Shown here: piece after piece, positions 14,526 to 28,305 of the stretch
Numbering within the stretch: position 1 is the first letter of the stretch
Layout of the letters: the number at the start of each line of letters is the position of its first letter
Origin: Lathyrus oleraceus
Lineage: Eukaryota; Streptophyta; Magnoliopsida; Fabales; Fabaceae
Direction of reading: 5' to 3'
DNA: 64,000 nucleotides
NCBI RefSeq assembly: GCF_024323335.1
Contig: NC_066585.1
Span: forward strand, 537,913,769 to 537,977,768
Program-made: the position numbers and the translations under genes
Notes under the pieces: model-generated
What the model was told of the DNA's origin: nothing
The model's database searches: none
What the model saw: the letters and a program-made list of their open reading frames with translations, nothing else

Positions 14526-17128
14526 ATATATAAATGGTTAATAAGTGAAATTACATTATAAAACTCAACTTTATTTGTATTCGTCATATTCACATTGTAT
14601 TATGGTATAATATATGTAATTTTTTTTAAATATTTTCCTTCTCCATCATTAAGCAACAAAGTGAAAAAACTATAAATGAATGATTCATATTATATATAAA
14701 TGGTTAACAAGTGAAATTACATAATCAAGATCAATATTATTTGTATTCGCCATATTCACATTGTAATATGGTATATTATATGTAAATAAATTCAATAATT
14801 TTCTTCTCCATCACCAAATTTAACGTTTCTTCATCACTAACTAACAAAGTTAAACGACTATAAATTAATGATTCATATTATATATAAATGATCAACAACT
14901 GAAATTACATAATATAGCTCAATATTATTTGTATTCGTCATATTCACATTATATTATGGTATATTATATGCTAAAAAGAATTTAATATTTTTTTTCCATC
15001 ACCAAATTTTAGGTTTCTTCATCACAAAGAAATAAAGTTAAAAAACTATAAATGAATGATTCATATTATATATAAATAGGTAACAAGTTAAATTACATAA
15101 TAAAGATCAACATTATTCGTATTCGGCATATTCACATTGTATTATGGTATATTATATGTAAAGAAATTCAATAATTTTCTTCTCCGTCAGCAACTTTTAG
15201 GTTTTTTCATTACTAAGTAACAAAGTTGAAGGACTATAAATTAATTATTCATATTATATATAAATGGTTAATAAGTCAAATTACATAATAAAACTCAGTA
15301 TTATTTGTATTCGCCATATTCAAATTGTATTATGGTATATTATAATTAAAAAAACCTCAATATTTTTCTTCTCCATCACAAATTTTAGGTTTCTTTATCA
15401 CTAAGCATCAAAGTGAAAAAACTCTAAATGAATGATTCATATTATATATATATGGGTAACAAGTGAAATTACATAATCAAGATCAATATTATTTGTATTC
15501 GGCATATTCACATTGTATTATGGTATACTATATGTAAATAAATTCTATAATTTTCTTCTCCATCACCAAACTTTAAGTTTCTTCATCACTAATTCACAAA
15601 GTTGTAAGACTATGAATTAGTGATTCATATTATATGTAAATGGTTAATAAATGAAATTACATAATAAAGCTCAATATTATTTGTATTCGCCATATTCACA
15701 TTGTATTATGGTATATTATATGTAAAAAAACTCAATATTTTCCTTCTCCATCACCAAATTTTAGGTTTCTTTATCACTAAGCATCAAAGTGAAAAAACTA
15801 TAAATGAATGATTCATATTATATATATATATGGGTAACAAGTGAAATTACATAATCAAGATCAATATTATTTGTATTCGGCATATTCACATTGTATTATG
15901 GTATACTATATGTAAATAAATTCTATAATTTTCTTCTCCATCACCAAACTTTAAGTTTCTTCATCACTAAGTAACAAATTTAAAGGATTATAAATTAATG
16001 ATTCATATTATATATAAACTGTTAATAAGTGAAATTACATAATAAAGCTCAATTGTAATTGTATTTGTGATATTCACACTGTATTATGGTATATTATATG
16101 TAAAAAATAATTATTTTCTTCTCAATCACCAAATTTAAGGTTTCTTCATCACTGAGCAACAAAGGAAAAAATATAAAAGAATGATTCATATTATATATAA
16201 ATGGGTAACAACTTAAATTACATAATCAAGATCAATATTATTTGTATTCGGCATATTTACATTGTATTATGGTATATAATATGTAAATAAATTCAATAAT
16301 TTTTGTCTCCATCACCAAATTTTAGGTTTCTTCATCCCTAAGTAACAAAGTTAAAGTACTATAAATTAATGATTCATATTATATATAAATGGCTAACAAC
16401 TAAAATTACATAATAAACTCAATTTTATTTGTATTCGCCATATTCAAATTGTATTATGGTATATTATAATAAAAAACAACTCAATATTTTTCTTCTCCAT
16501 AACCAATTTTAGGTTTCTTCATCACTAAGAAACAATGTTAAAAAACTATAAATGAATGTTTGATATTATATATAAATGGGTAACAACTGAAACTACATAA
16601 TCAAGATCAATATTATTTGTATTCAGCATATTCAGATTGTATTATGGTATACTATATGTAAATAAATTCTATAATTTTCTTCTCCATCACAAAATTTTAA
16701 GTTTCTTCATCACTAACTAACAAATGTAAAGGATTATAAATTAATGATTCATATTATATATAAACGGTTAAAAGTGAAATTACGTAATAAAGCTCAATTG
16801 TAATTGTATTTGTCATATTCACACTGTATTATGGTATATTATATGTAAAAAAAATTAATATATTCTTCTCAATCACCAAATTTAAGGTTTCTTCATCACT
16901 AAGCAACAAAGGAAAAAAATATAAATGAATGATTCATATTATATATAAATGGTTAACAACTTAAATTACATAATTAAGATCAATATTATTTGTATTAAGC
17001 ATATTTACATTGTATTATGGTATATAATATGTAAATAAATTCAATAATTTTCTTCTCCATCACCAAATTTTAGGTTTCTTCATCCCTAAGTAACAAAGTT
17101 AAAGTACTATAAATTAATGATTAATATT
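14526..17128. repeat. Block A unit 7 (L, breaks the S-L alternation)
   Basis: A second consecutive L unit: the extra monomer pair is present near 15160-15540 with L markers such as 'atgatcaac' near 14887. Private variants include 'gaattagtgattcat' near 15615, 'attaagcatattt' near 16994 and a small loss giving 'ataattattttcttc' near 16107. Two adjacent L units mean the simple alternation ends here. Confidence 0.86.
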
Positions 17129-19348
17129 ATATATAAATGGTTAATAAGTGAAATTACATTATAAAACTCAACTTTATTTGTATTCGTCATATTCACATTG
17201 TATTATGGTATAATATATGTAAATTTTTTTTAATATTTTCCTTCTCCATCATTAAGCAACAAAGTGAAAAAACTATAAATGAATGATTCATATTATATAT
17301 ATATGGTTAACAAGTGAAATTACATAATCAAGATCAATATTATTTGTATTCGCCATATTCACATTGTAATATGGTATATTATATGTAAATAAATTCAATA
17401 ATTTTCTTCTCCATCACCAAATTTAACGTTTCTTCATCACTAACTAACAAAGTTAAACGACTATAAATTAATGATTCATATTATATATAAATGGTCAACA
17501 ACTGAAATTACATAATATAGCTCAATATTATTTGTATTCGTCATATTCAAATTATATTATGGTATATTATATGCTAAAAGAATTTAATATTTTTTTCTCC
17601 ATCACCAAATTTTAGGTTTCTTCATCACAAAGAAATAAAGTTAAAAAACTATAAATGAATGATTCATATTATATATAAATAGGTAACAAGTTAAATTACA
17701 TAATAAAGATCAACATTATTCGTATTCGGCATATTCACATTGTATTATGGTATATTATATGTAAATAAATTCAATAATTTTCTTCTCCGTCAGCAAATTT
17801 TAGGTTTCTTCATCACTAATTCACAAAGTTGTAAGACTATGAATTAATGATTCATATTATATGTAAATGGTTAATAAATGAAATTACATAATAAAGCTCA
17901 ATATTATTTGTATTCGCCATATTCACATTGTATTATGGTATATTATATGTAAAAAAAACTCAATATTTTCCTTCTCCATCACCAAATTTTAGGTTTCTTT
18001 ATCACTAAGCATCAAAGTGAAAAAACTATAAATGAATGATTCATATTATATATATATATGGGTAACAAGTGAAATTACATAATCAAGATCAATATTATTT
18101 GTATTCGGCATATTCACATTGTATTATGGTATACTATATGTAAATAAATTCTATAATTTTCTTCTCCATCACCAAACTTTAAGTTTCTTCATCACTAAGT
18201 AACAAATTTAAAGGATTATAAATTAATGATTCATATTATATATAAACTGTTAATAAGTGAAATTACATAATAAAGCTCAATTGTAATTGTATTTGTGATA
18301 TTCACACTGTATTATGGTATATTATATGTAAAAATAATTAATATTTTCTTCTCAATCACCAAATTTAAGGTTTCTTCATCACTGAGCAACAAAGGAAAAA
18401 ATATAAAGAATGATTCATATTATATATAAATGGGTAACAACTTAAATTACATAATCAAGATCAATATTATTTGTATTCGGCATATTTACATTGTATTATG
18501 GTATATAATATGTAAATAAATTCAATAATTTTTGTCTCCATCACCAAATTTTAGGTTTCTTCATCCCTAAGTAACAAAGTTAAAGTACTATAAATTAATG
18601 ATTCATATTATATATAAATGGCTAACAACTAAATTACATAATAAAACTCAATTTTATTTGTATTCGCCATATTCAAATTGTATTATGGTATATTATAATA
18701 AAAAACAACTCAATATTTTTCTTCTCCATAACCAAATTTTAGGTTTCTTCATCACTAAGAAACAATGTTAAAAAACTATAAATGAATGTTTGATATTATA
18801 TATAAATGGGTAAAAACTGAAACTACATAATCAAGATCAATATTATTTGTATTCAGCATATTCAGATTGTATTATGGTATACTATATGTAAATAAATTCT
18901 ATAATTTTCTTCTCCATCACCAAATTTTAAGTTTCTTCATCACTAACTAACAAATGTAAAGGATTATAAATTAATGATTCATATTATATATAAACGGTTA
19001 ATAAGTGAAATTACGTAATAAAGCTCAATTGTAATTGTCTTTGTCATATTCACACTGTATTATGGTATATTATATGTAAAAAAAATTAATATATTTTTCT
19101 CAATCACCAAATTTAAGGTTTCTTCATCACTAAGCAACAAAGGAAAAAATATAAATGAATGATTCATATTAAATATAAATGGGTAACAACTTAAATTACA
19201 TAATCAAGATCAATATTATTTGTATTCAGCATATTTACATTGTATTATGGTATATAATATGTAAATAAATTCAATAATTTTCTTCTCCATCACCAAATTT
19301 TAGGTTTCTTCATCCCTAAGTAACAAAGTTAAAGTACTATAAATTAAT
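17129..19348. repeat. Block A unit 8 (S, with several small indels)
   Basis: S structure, but with 'ttctataattttc' (L-like state) near 18897 and 'attcagcatattt' near 19225 instead of the S-type variants of units 1, 3 and 5. Small deletions occur, for example 'gctaaaagaattt' near 17573 and 'ataaagaatg' near 18403, and 'ctttgtcatatt' near 19039 is private. It is not simply a fourth copy of the unit 1 type. Confidence 0.86.
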
Positions 19349-20834
19349 GATTAATATTATATATAAATGGTTAATAAGTGAAATTACATTATAAAACTCA
19401 ACTTTATTTGTATTCGTCATATTCACATTGTATTATGGTATAATATATGTAATTTTTTTTAAATATTTTCCTTCTCCATCATTAAGCAACAAAGTGAAAA
19501 AACTATAAATGAATGATTCATATTATATATATATGGTTAACAAGTGAAATTACATAATCAAGATCAATATTATTTGTATTCGCCATATTCACATTGTAAT
19601 ATGGTATATTATATGTAAATAAATTCAATAATTTTCTTCTCCATCACCAAATTTAACGTTTCTTCATCACTAACTAACAAAGTTAAACGACTATAAATTA
19701 ATGATTCATATTATATATAAATAGTCAACAACTGAAATTACATAATATAGCTCAATATTATTTGTATTCGTCATATTCAAATTATATTATGGTATATTAT
19801 ATGCTAAAAAGAATTTAATATTTTTTTTCTCCATCACCAAATTTTAGGTTTCTTCATCACAAAGAAATAAAGTTAAAAAACTATAAATGAATGATTCATA
19901 TTATATATAAATAGGTAACAAGTTAAATTACATAATAAAGATCAACATTATTCGTATTCGGCATATTCACATTGTATTATGGTATATTATATGTAAATAA
20001 ATTCAATAATTTTCTTCTCCGTCAGCAAATTTTAGGTTTCTTCATCACTAATTCACAAAGTTGTAAGACTATGAATTAATGATTCATATTATATGTAAAT
20101 GGTTAATAATGAAATTACATAATAAAGCTCAATATTATTTGTATTCGCCATATTCACATTGTATTATGGTATATTATATGTAAAAAAACTCAATATTTTC
20201 CTTCTCCATCACCAAATTTTAGGTTTCTTTATCACTAAGCATCAAAGTGAAAAAACTATAAATGAATGATTCATATTATATATATATGGGTAACAAGTGA
20301 AATTACATAATCAAGATCAATATTATTTGTATTCGGCATATTCACATTGTATTATGGTATACTATATGTAAATAAATTCTATAATTTTCTTCTCCATCAC
20401 CAAACTTTAAGTTTCTTCATCACTAAGTAACAAATTAAAGATTATAAATTAATGATTCATATTATATATAAACTGTTAATAAGTGAAATTACATAATAAA
20501 GCTCAATTGTAATTGTATTTGTGATATTCACACTGTATTATGGTATATTATATGTAAAAAATAATTATATTTCTTCTCAATCACCAATTTAAGGTTTCTT
20601 CATCACTGAGCAACAAAGGAAAAAATATAAAAGAATGATTCATATTATATAAAAATGGGTAACAACTTAAATTACATAATCAAGATCAATATTATTTGTA
20701 TTCGGCATATTTACATTGTATTATGGTATATATATGTAAATAAATTCAATAATTTTTGTCTCCATCACCAAATTTTAGGTTTCTTCATCCCTAAGTAACA
20801 AAGTTAAAGTACTATAAATTAATGATTCATATTA
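19349..20834. repeat. Block A unit 9 (shortened, about 8 monomers)
   Basis: Starts as an S unit but lacks its last four monomers: after the 'tttttgtctcc' monomer (near 20754) it goes straight to the next unit-start phrase at 20845. The interval of 1486 bp fits eight monomers. Small deletions are dense near 20110-20740 ('aatgaaattac', 'ggtatatatatg', 'caatttaagg'). This is the boundary where block A gives way to block B. Confidence 0.82.
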
Positions 20835-21555
20835 TATATAAATGGTTAATAAGTGAAATTACATTATAAAACTCAACTTTATTTGTATTCGTCATATTCA
20901 CATTGTATTATGGTATAATATATGTAATAATTTTTTAAATATTTTCCTTCTCCATCACCAAATTTTAGGTTTCTTTATCACTAAGCATCAAAGTGAAAAA
21001 ACTATAAATAAATGATTCATATTATATATATATGGGTAACAAGTGAAATTACATAATTAAGATCAATATTATTTGTATTTGGCATATTCACATTGTAATA
21101 TGGTATATTATATGTAAATAAATTCAATAATTTTCTTCTCCATCACCAAATTTAACGTTTCTTCATCACTAAGTAACAAGGTTAAAGGACTATAAATTAA
21201 TGATTCATATTATATATAAACGGTCAACAACTGAAATTACATAATATATCTCAATATTATTTGTATTCGTCATATTCACATTATATTATGGTATATTATA
21301 TGTTAAAAAGAATTTAATATTTTTTTTTCTCCATCACCAAATTTTAGGTTTCTTCATCACTAAGAAATAAAGTTTAAAAACTATAAATGAATGATTCATA
21401 TTATATATAAATAGATAACAAGTGAATTTACATAATAAAGATCAACATTATTCGTATTCGGCATATTCACATTGTATTATGGTATATTATATGTAAAGAA
21501 ATTCAATAATTTTCTTCTCCGTCACCAACTTTTAGGTTTATTCATCACTAAGTAA
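20835..21555. repeat. Transition between blocks A and B
   Basis: Begins with the block A unit-start phrase but with a full-length monomer ('ccatcaccaaattttagg' is retained near 20951). It then continues with block B-like monomers ('tatttggcat' near 21076, 'cggtcaacaac' near 21220). It looks like a less homogenised relative of both blocks. Confidence 0.75.
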
Positions 21556-23060
21556 CATAGTTGAAGGACTATAAATTAATTATTCATATTATATATAAAT
21601 AGTTAATAAGTGAAATTACATAATAAAACTCAGTATTATTTGTATTCGCCATATTCAAATTGTATTATGTTATATTATATGTAAAAAAAACTCAATATTT
21701 TTCTTTTCCATCACCAAATTTTAGGTTTCTTCATCACTCAGAATTAAAGTTAAAAAATTATAAATGAATGATTCATAATATATATAAATGGGTTACAACT
21801 GAAACTACATAATCAAGATCAATATTATTTGTATTCGGCATATTCACATTGTATTATGGTATACTATATGTATAAATAAATTCTATAATTTTCTTCTCCA
21901 TCACCAAATTTAAAGTTTCTTCATCACTAAGTAACAAATTTAAAGGATTATACATTAATGATTCATATTATATATAAACGGTTAATAAGTTAAATTACGT
22001 AATAAAGCTCAATTGTAATTGTATTTGTCATATTCACACTGTATTATGGTATATTATATGTAAAATAAATTAATATTTTCTTCTCCATCACCAAATTTTA
22101 GGTTTCTTCATCACAAAGCAACAAAGTGAAAAAATATAAATGAATGATTCATATTATATATAAATGAGTAACAACTTAAATTACATAATTAAGATCAATA
22201 TTATTTGTATTTGGCATATTCACATTGTATTATGGTATAAAATATGTAAATAAGTTCAATAATTATCTTCTCCCTCACAAAATTTTAGGTTTCTTCATCC
22301 CTAAGTAACAAAGTTAAAGTACTATAAATTAATGTTTCATATTATATATAAATGGTTAATAAGTGAAATTACTTAATAAAACTCAATTTTATTTGTATTC
22401 GTCATATTCACATTGTATTATGGTATATTATATGTTAAAAAAATCAATATTTTTCTTCTCCATCACCGAATTTTAGGTTTCTTCATCATTAAGCAACAAA
22501 GTGAAAAAACTATAAATGAATGATTCATATTATATATAAATAGGTAACAAGTGAAATTACATAATCAAGATTAATATTATTTGTATTTGGCATATTCACA
22601 TTGTAATATGGTATATTATATGTAAATAAATTCAATAATTTTCTTCTCCATCACCAAATTTAACGTTTCTTCATCACTAAGTAACAAGGATAAACGACTA
22701 TAAATTAATGATTAATATTATATATAAATGGTCAACAACTGAAATTACATAATATAGCTCAATATTATTTGTATTCGTCATATTCACATTATATTATGAT
22801 ATATTATATGTAAAAAAGAATTAATTTTTTTTTCTCCATCACCAAATTTTAGGTTTCTTCATCACTAAGCAACAAAGTTAAAAAAATTATAAATGAATGA
22901 TTCATATTATATATCAATAGGTAACAAGTGAATTTACATAATAAATATCAACATTATTCGTATTTTGCACATTCACATTGTATTATGGTATATTATATGT
23001 AAAGAAATTCAATAATTTTCTTCTTTGTCACCAATTTTAGGTTTTTTCATCACTAAATAA
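21556..23060. repeat. Block B unit 1 (8-mer, diverged)
   Basis: Eight monomers. It contains near 22455-22500 a full-length monomer ending 'tcatcattaagcaacaaag', the same 'cattaagc' variant as the short block A monomer but without its deletion. This is the undeleted relative of that monomer. Confidence 0.82.
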
Positions 23061-24560
23061 CAAAGTTCAAGGACTATAAATTAATTATTCAAATTATATA
23101 TAAATGGTAATAAGTGAAATTACATAATAAAACTCAGTATTATTGTATTCGCCATATTCACATTGCATTATGGTATATTATATGTAAAAAAGATCTCAAT
23201 ATTTTCTTGTCCATCACCCAATTTTAGGTTTCTTCATCACTAAGAAACAAAGTTAAAAAACTATAAATGAATGATTCATATTATATATAAATGGGTAACA
23301 ACTGAAACTACATAATCAAGATCAATATTATTTATATTCGGCATATTTACATTGTATTATGGTATACTATATATAAATAAATTCTATAATTTTCTTCTCC
23401 ATCACCAAATTTTGGGTTTCTTCATCACTAAGTAACAAATTTAAAAATTATAAGTTAATGATTAATATTATATATTAACGGTTAATAAGTGAAATTACGT
23501 AATAAAGCTCAATTATAATTGTATTTGTCATATTCACACTGTATTATGGTATATTATATGTAAAAAAAATTAATATTTTCGTCTCCATCACCAAATTTTA
23601 TGTTTCTTCATCACTAAGCAACAAATTGAAAAAAAATATAAATGAATGATTCATATTATATATAAATGGGTAACAACTTAACTTACATAATCAAGATCAA
23701 TATTATTTGTATTCGGCATATTCACATTGTATTATGGTATAAAATATGTAAATAAATTCAATAATTTTCTTCTCCATCTCAAAATTTTAGGTTTCTTCAT
23801 CCCTAAGCAACAAAGTTAAATTACTATAAATTAATGATCCATATTATTTATAAATGGTTAATAAGTGAAATTACATAATAAAACTCAATTCTATTTGTAT
23901 TCGTCATATTCGCATTGTATTATGGTATATTATATGAAAAAAAAATATTTTTCTTCTCCATCAACAAATTTTAGGTTTCTTCATCACTAAGCAACAAAGT
24001 GAAAAAACTATAAATGAATGATTCATATTATATATAAATGGGTAACAAGTGAAATTACATAATCAAGATTAATATTATTTGTATTTGGCATATTCACATT
24101 GTAATATGGTATATTATATGTAAAATAAATTCAATAATTTTCTTCTCCATCACCAAATTTAACGTTTCTTCATCACTAAGTAACAAGGATAAACGACTAT
24201 AAATTAATGATTAATATTATATATAAATGGTCAACAACTGAAATTACATAATATAGCTCAATATTATTTGTATTCGTCATATTCACATTATATTATGATA
24301 TATTATATGTAAAAAAGAATTAATTTTTTTTTCTCCATCACCAAATTTTAGGTTTCTTCATCACTAAGCAACAAAGTTAAAAAAATTATAAATGAATGAT
24401 TCATATTATATATCAATAGGTAACAAGTGAATTTACATAATAAATATCAACATTATTCGTATTTTGCACATTCACATTGTATTATGGTATATTATATGTA
24501 AAGAAATTCAATAATTTTCTTCTTTGTCACCAAATTTTAGGTTTTTTCATCACTAAATAA
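23061..24560. repeat. Block B unit 2 (8-mer)
   Basis: Contains one copy of the segment 'tatttggcat ... aaggataaacg ... ggtcaacaactg' (near 24085-24300). Except for small run-length changes it looks nearly identical to the corresponding part of the next unit. Confidence 0.85.
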
Positions 24561-26431
24561 CAAAGTTCAAGGACTATAAATTAATTATTCAAATTATATA
24601 TAAATGGTAATAAGTGAAATTACATAATAAAACTCAGTATTATTTGTATTCGCCATATTCACATTGCATTATGGTATATTATATGTAAAAAAGATCTCAA
24701 TATTTTTCTTGTCCATCACCAAATTTTAGGTTTCTTCATCACTAAGAAACAAAGTTAAAAAACTATAAATGAATGATTCATATTATATATAAATGGGTAA
24801 CAACTGAAACTACATAATCAAGATCAATATTATTTATATTCGGCATATTTACATTGTATTATGGTATACTATATATAAATAAATTCTATAATTTTCTTCT
24901 CCATCACCAAATTTTGGGTTTCTTCATCACTAAGTAACAAATTTAAAAATTATAAGTTAATGATTAATATTATATATTAACGGTTAATAAGTGAAATTAC
25001 GTAATAAAGCTCAATTATAATTGTATTTGTCATATTCACACTGTATTATGGTATATTATATGTAAAAAAAATTAATATTTTCGTCTCCATCACCAAATTT
25101 TATGTTTCTTCATCACTAAGCAACAAATTGAAAAAAAATATAAATGAATGATTCATATTATATATAAATGGGTAACAACTTAACTTACATAATCAAGATC
25201 AATATTATTTGTATTCGGCATATTCACATTGTATTATGGTATAAAATATGTAAATAAATTCAATAATTTTCTTCTCCATCTCAAATTTTAGGTTTCTTCA
25301 TCCCTAAGCAACAAAGTTAAATTACTATAAATTAATGATCCATATTATTTATAAATGGTTAATAAGTGAAATTACATAATAAAACTCAATTCTATTTGTA
25401 TTCGTCATATTCGCATTGTATTATGGTATATTATATGAAAAAAAAATATTTTCTTCTCCATCAACAAATTTTAGGTTTCTTCATCACTAAGCACAAAGTG
25501 AAAAAACTATAAATGAATGATTCATATTATATATAAATGGGTAACAAGTGAAATTACATAATCAAGATCAATATTATTTGTATTTGGCATATTCACATTG
25601 TAATATGGTATATTATACGTAAATAAATTCAATAATTTTCTTCTCCATCACCAAATTTTAGGTTTCTTCATCACTAAGTAACAAAGTTAAACGACTATAA
25701 ATTAATGATTCATATTATATATAAATGGTCAACAACTGAAATTACATAATATAGCTCAATATTATTTGTATTCGTCATATTCACATGATATTATGGTATA
25801 TCATATGTTAAAAAGAATTTAATATTTTTTTCTCCATCACCAAATTTTAGGTTTATTCATCACTATGAAATAAAGTTAAAAAACTATAAATGAATGATTC
25901 ATATTATATATAAATGGGTAACAAGTGAATTACATAATCAAGATTAATATTATTTGTATTTGGCATATTCACATTGTAATATGGTATATTATATGTAAAT
26001 AAATTCAATAATTTTCTTCTCCATCACCAAATTTAACGTTTCTTCATCACTAAGTAACAAGGATAAACGACTATAAATTAATGATTAATATTATATATAA
26101 ATGGTCAACAACTGAAATTACATAATATAGCTCAATATTATTTGTATTCGTCATATTCACATTATATTATGATATATTATATGTAAAAAAAATTAATTTT
26201 TTTTCTCCATCACCAAATTTTAGGTTTCTTCATCACTAAGCAACAAAGTTAAAAAAATTATAAATGAATGATTCATATTATATATCAATAGGTAACAAGT
26301 GAATTTACATAATAAATATCAACATTATTCGTATTTTGCACATTCACATTGTATTATGGTATATTATATGTAAAGAAATTCAATAATTTTCTTCTTTGTC
26401 ACCAAATTTAGGTTTTTTCATCACTAAATAA
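24561..26431. repeat. Block B unit 3 (10-mer)
   Basis: Contains the two-monomer segment twice in diverged forms: near 25580-25880 ('tatacgtaaat', 'cacatgatatta', 'tatcatatgtt', 'tttattcatcactatg') and near 25950-26200 ('aacgtttc', 'aaggataaacg', 'tatgatatatta'). The additional pair explains the 371 bp over the 8-mer. Confidence 0.86.
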
Positions 26432-28305
26432 CAAAGTTCAAGGACTATAAATTAATTATTCAAATTATATATAAATGGTAATAAGTGAAATTACATAATA
26501 AAACTCAGTATTATTTGTATTCGCCATATTCACATTGCATTATGGTATATTATATGTAAAAAAGATCTCAATATTTTTCTTGTCCATCACCAAATTTTAG
26601 GTTTCTTCATCACTAAGAAACAAAGTTAAAAAACTATAAATGAATGATTCATATTATATATAAATGGGTAACAACTGAAACTACATAATCAAGATCAATA
26701 TTATTTATATTCGGCATATTTACATTGTATTATGGTATACTATATATAAATAAATTCTATAATTTTCTTCTCCATCACCAAATTTTGGGTTTCTTCATCA
26801 CTAAGTAACAAATTTAAAAATTATAAGTTAATGATTAATATTATATATTAACGGTTAATAAGTGAAATTACGTAATAAAGCTCAATATAATTGTATTGTC
26901 ATATTCACACTGTATTATGGTATATTATATGTAAAAAAAAAAATATTTTCGTCTCCATCACCAAATTTTATGTTTCTTCATCACTAAGCAACAAATTGAA
27001 AAAAAATATAAATGAATGATTCATATTATATATAAATGGGTAACAACTTAACTTACATAATCAAGATCAATATTATTTGTATTCGGCATATTCACATTGT
27101 ATTATGGTATAAAATATGTAAATAAATTCAATAATTTTCTTCTCCATCTCAAAATTTTAGGTTTCTTCATCCCTAAGCAACAAAGTTAAATTACTATAAA
27201 TTAATGATCCATATTATTTATAAATGGTTAATAAGTGAAATTACATAATAAAACTCAATTCTATTTGTATTCGTCATATTCGCATTGTATTATGGTATAT
27301 TATATGAAAAAAAAATATTTTTCTTCTCCATCAACAAATTTTAGGTTTCTTCATCACTAAGCAACAAAGTGAAAAAACTATAAATGAATGATTCATATTA
27401 TATATAAATGGGTAACAAGTGAAATTACATAATCAAGATCAATATTATTTGTATTTGGCATATTCACATTGTAATATGGTATATTATACGTAAATAAATT
27501 CAATAATTTTCTTCTCCATCACCAAATTTTAGGTTTCTTCATCACTAAGTAACAAAGTTAAACGACTATAAATTAATGATTCATATTATATATAAATGGT
27601 CAACAACTGAAATTACATAATATAGCTCAATATTATTTGTATTCGTCATATTCACATGATATTATGGTATATCATATGTTAAAAAGAATTTAATATTTTT
27701 TTTCTCCATCACCAAATTTTAGGTTTATTCATCACTATGAAATAAAGTTAAAAAACTATAAATGAATGATTCATATTATATATAAATGGGTAACAAGTGA
27801 AATTACATAATCAAGATTAATATTATTTGTATTTGGCATATTCACATTGTAATATGGTATATTATATGTAAATAAATTCAATAATTTTCTTCTCCATCAC
27901 CAAATTTAACGTTTCTTCATCACTAAGTAACAAGGATAAACGACTATAAATTAATGATTAATATTATATATAAATGGTCAACAACTGAAATTACATAATA
28001 TAGCTCAATATTATTTGTATTCGTCATATTCACATTATATTATGATATATTATATGTAAAAAAGAATTAATTTTTTTTCTCCATCACCAAATTTTAGGTT
28101 TCTTCATCACTAAGCAACAAAGTTAAAAAATTATAAATGAATGATTCATATTATATATCAATAGGTAACAAGTGAATTTACATAATAAATATCAACATTA
28201 TTCGTATTTTGCACATTCACATTGTATTATGGTATATTATATGTAAAGAAATTCAATAATTTTCTTCTTTGTCACCAAATTTTAGGTTTTTTCATCACTA
28301 AATAA
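26432..28305. repeat. Block B unit 4 (10-mer)
   Basis: Same arrangement as unit 3, with both versions of the two-monomer segment. A local small deletion gives 'caatataattgtattgtc' near 26883. Confidence 0.86.

Larger units (their letters stand above)
1..20834. repeat. HOR block A: alternating 12-mer (S) and 14-mer (L) units
   Basis: The phrase 'ggttaataagtgaaattaca' followed by 'ttataaaactcaac' marks the first monomer of each unit and recurs with its first 'g' at 11, 2245, 4857, 7090, 9701, 11930, 14536, 17139, 19359 and 20845. Intervals are 2234, 2612, 2233, 2611, 2229, 2606, 2603, 2220 and 1486 bp. Long units have two additional monomers between the fourth and fifth monomers of the short unit. 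Units of one class look nearly identical by eye, differing mainly in homopolymer and TA-run length. The first three S-L pairs share linked variants and behave as a 26-mer super-unit of about 4.84 kb. Confidence 0.9.
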
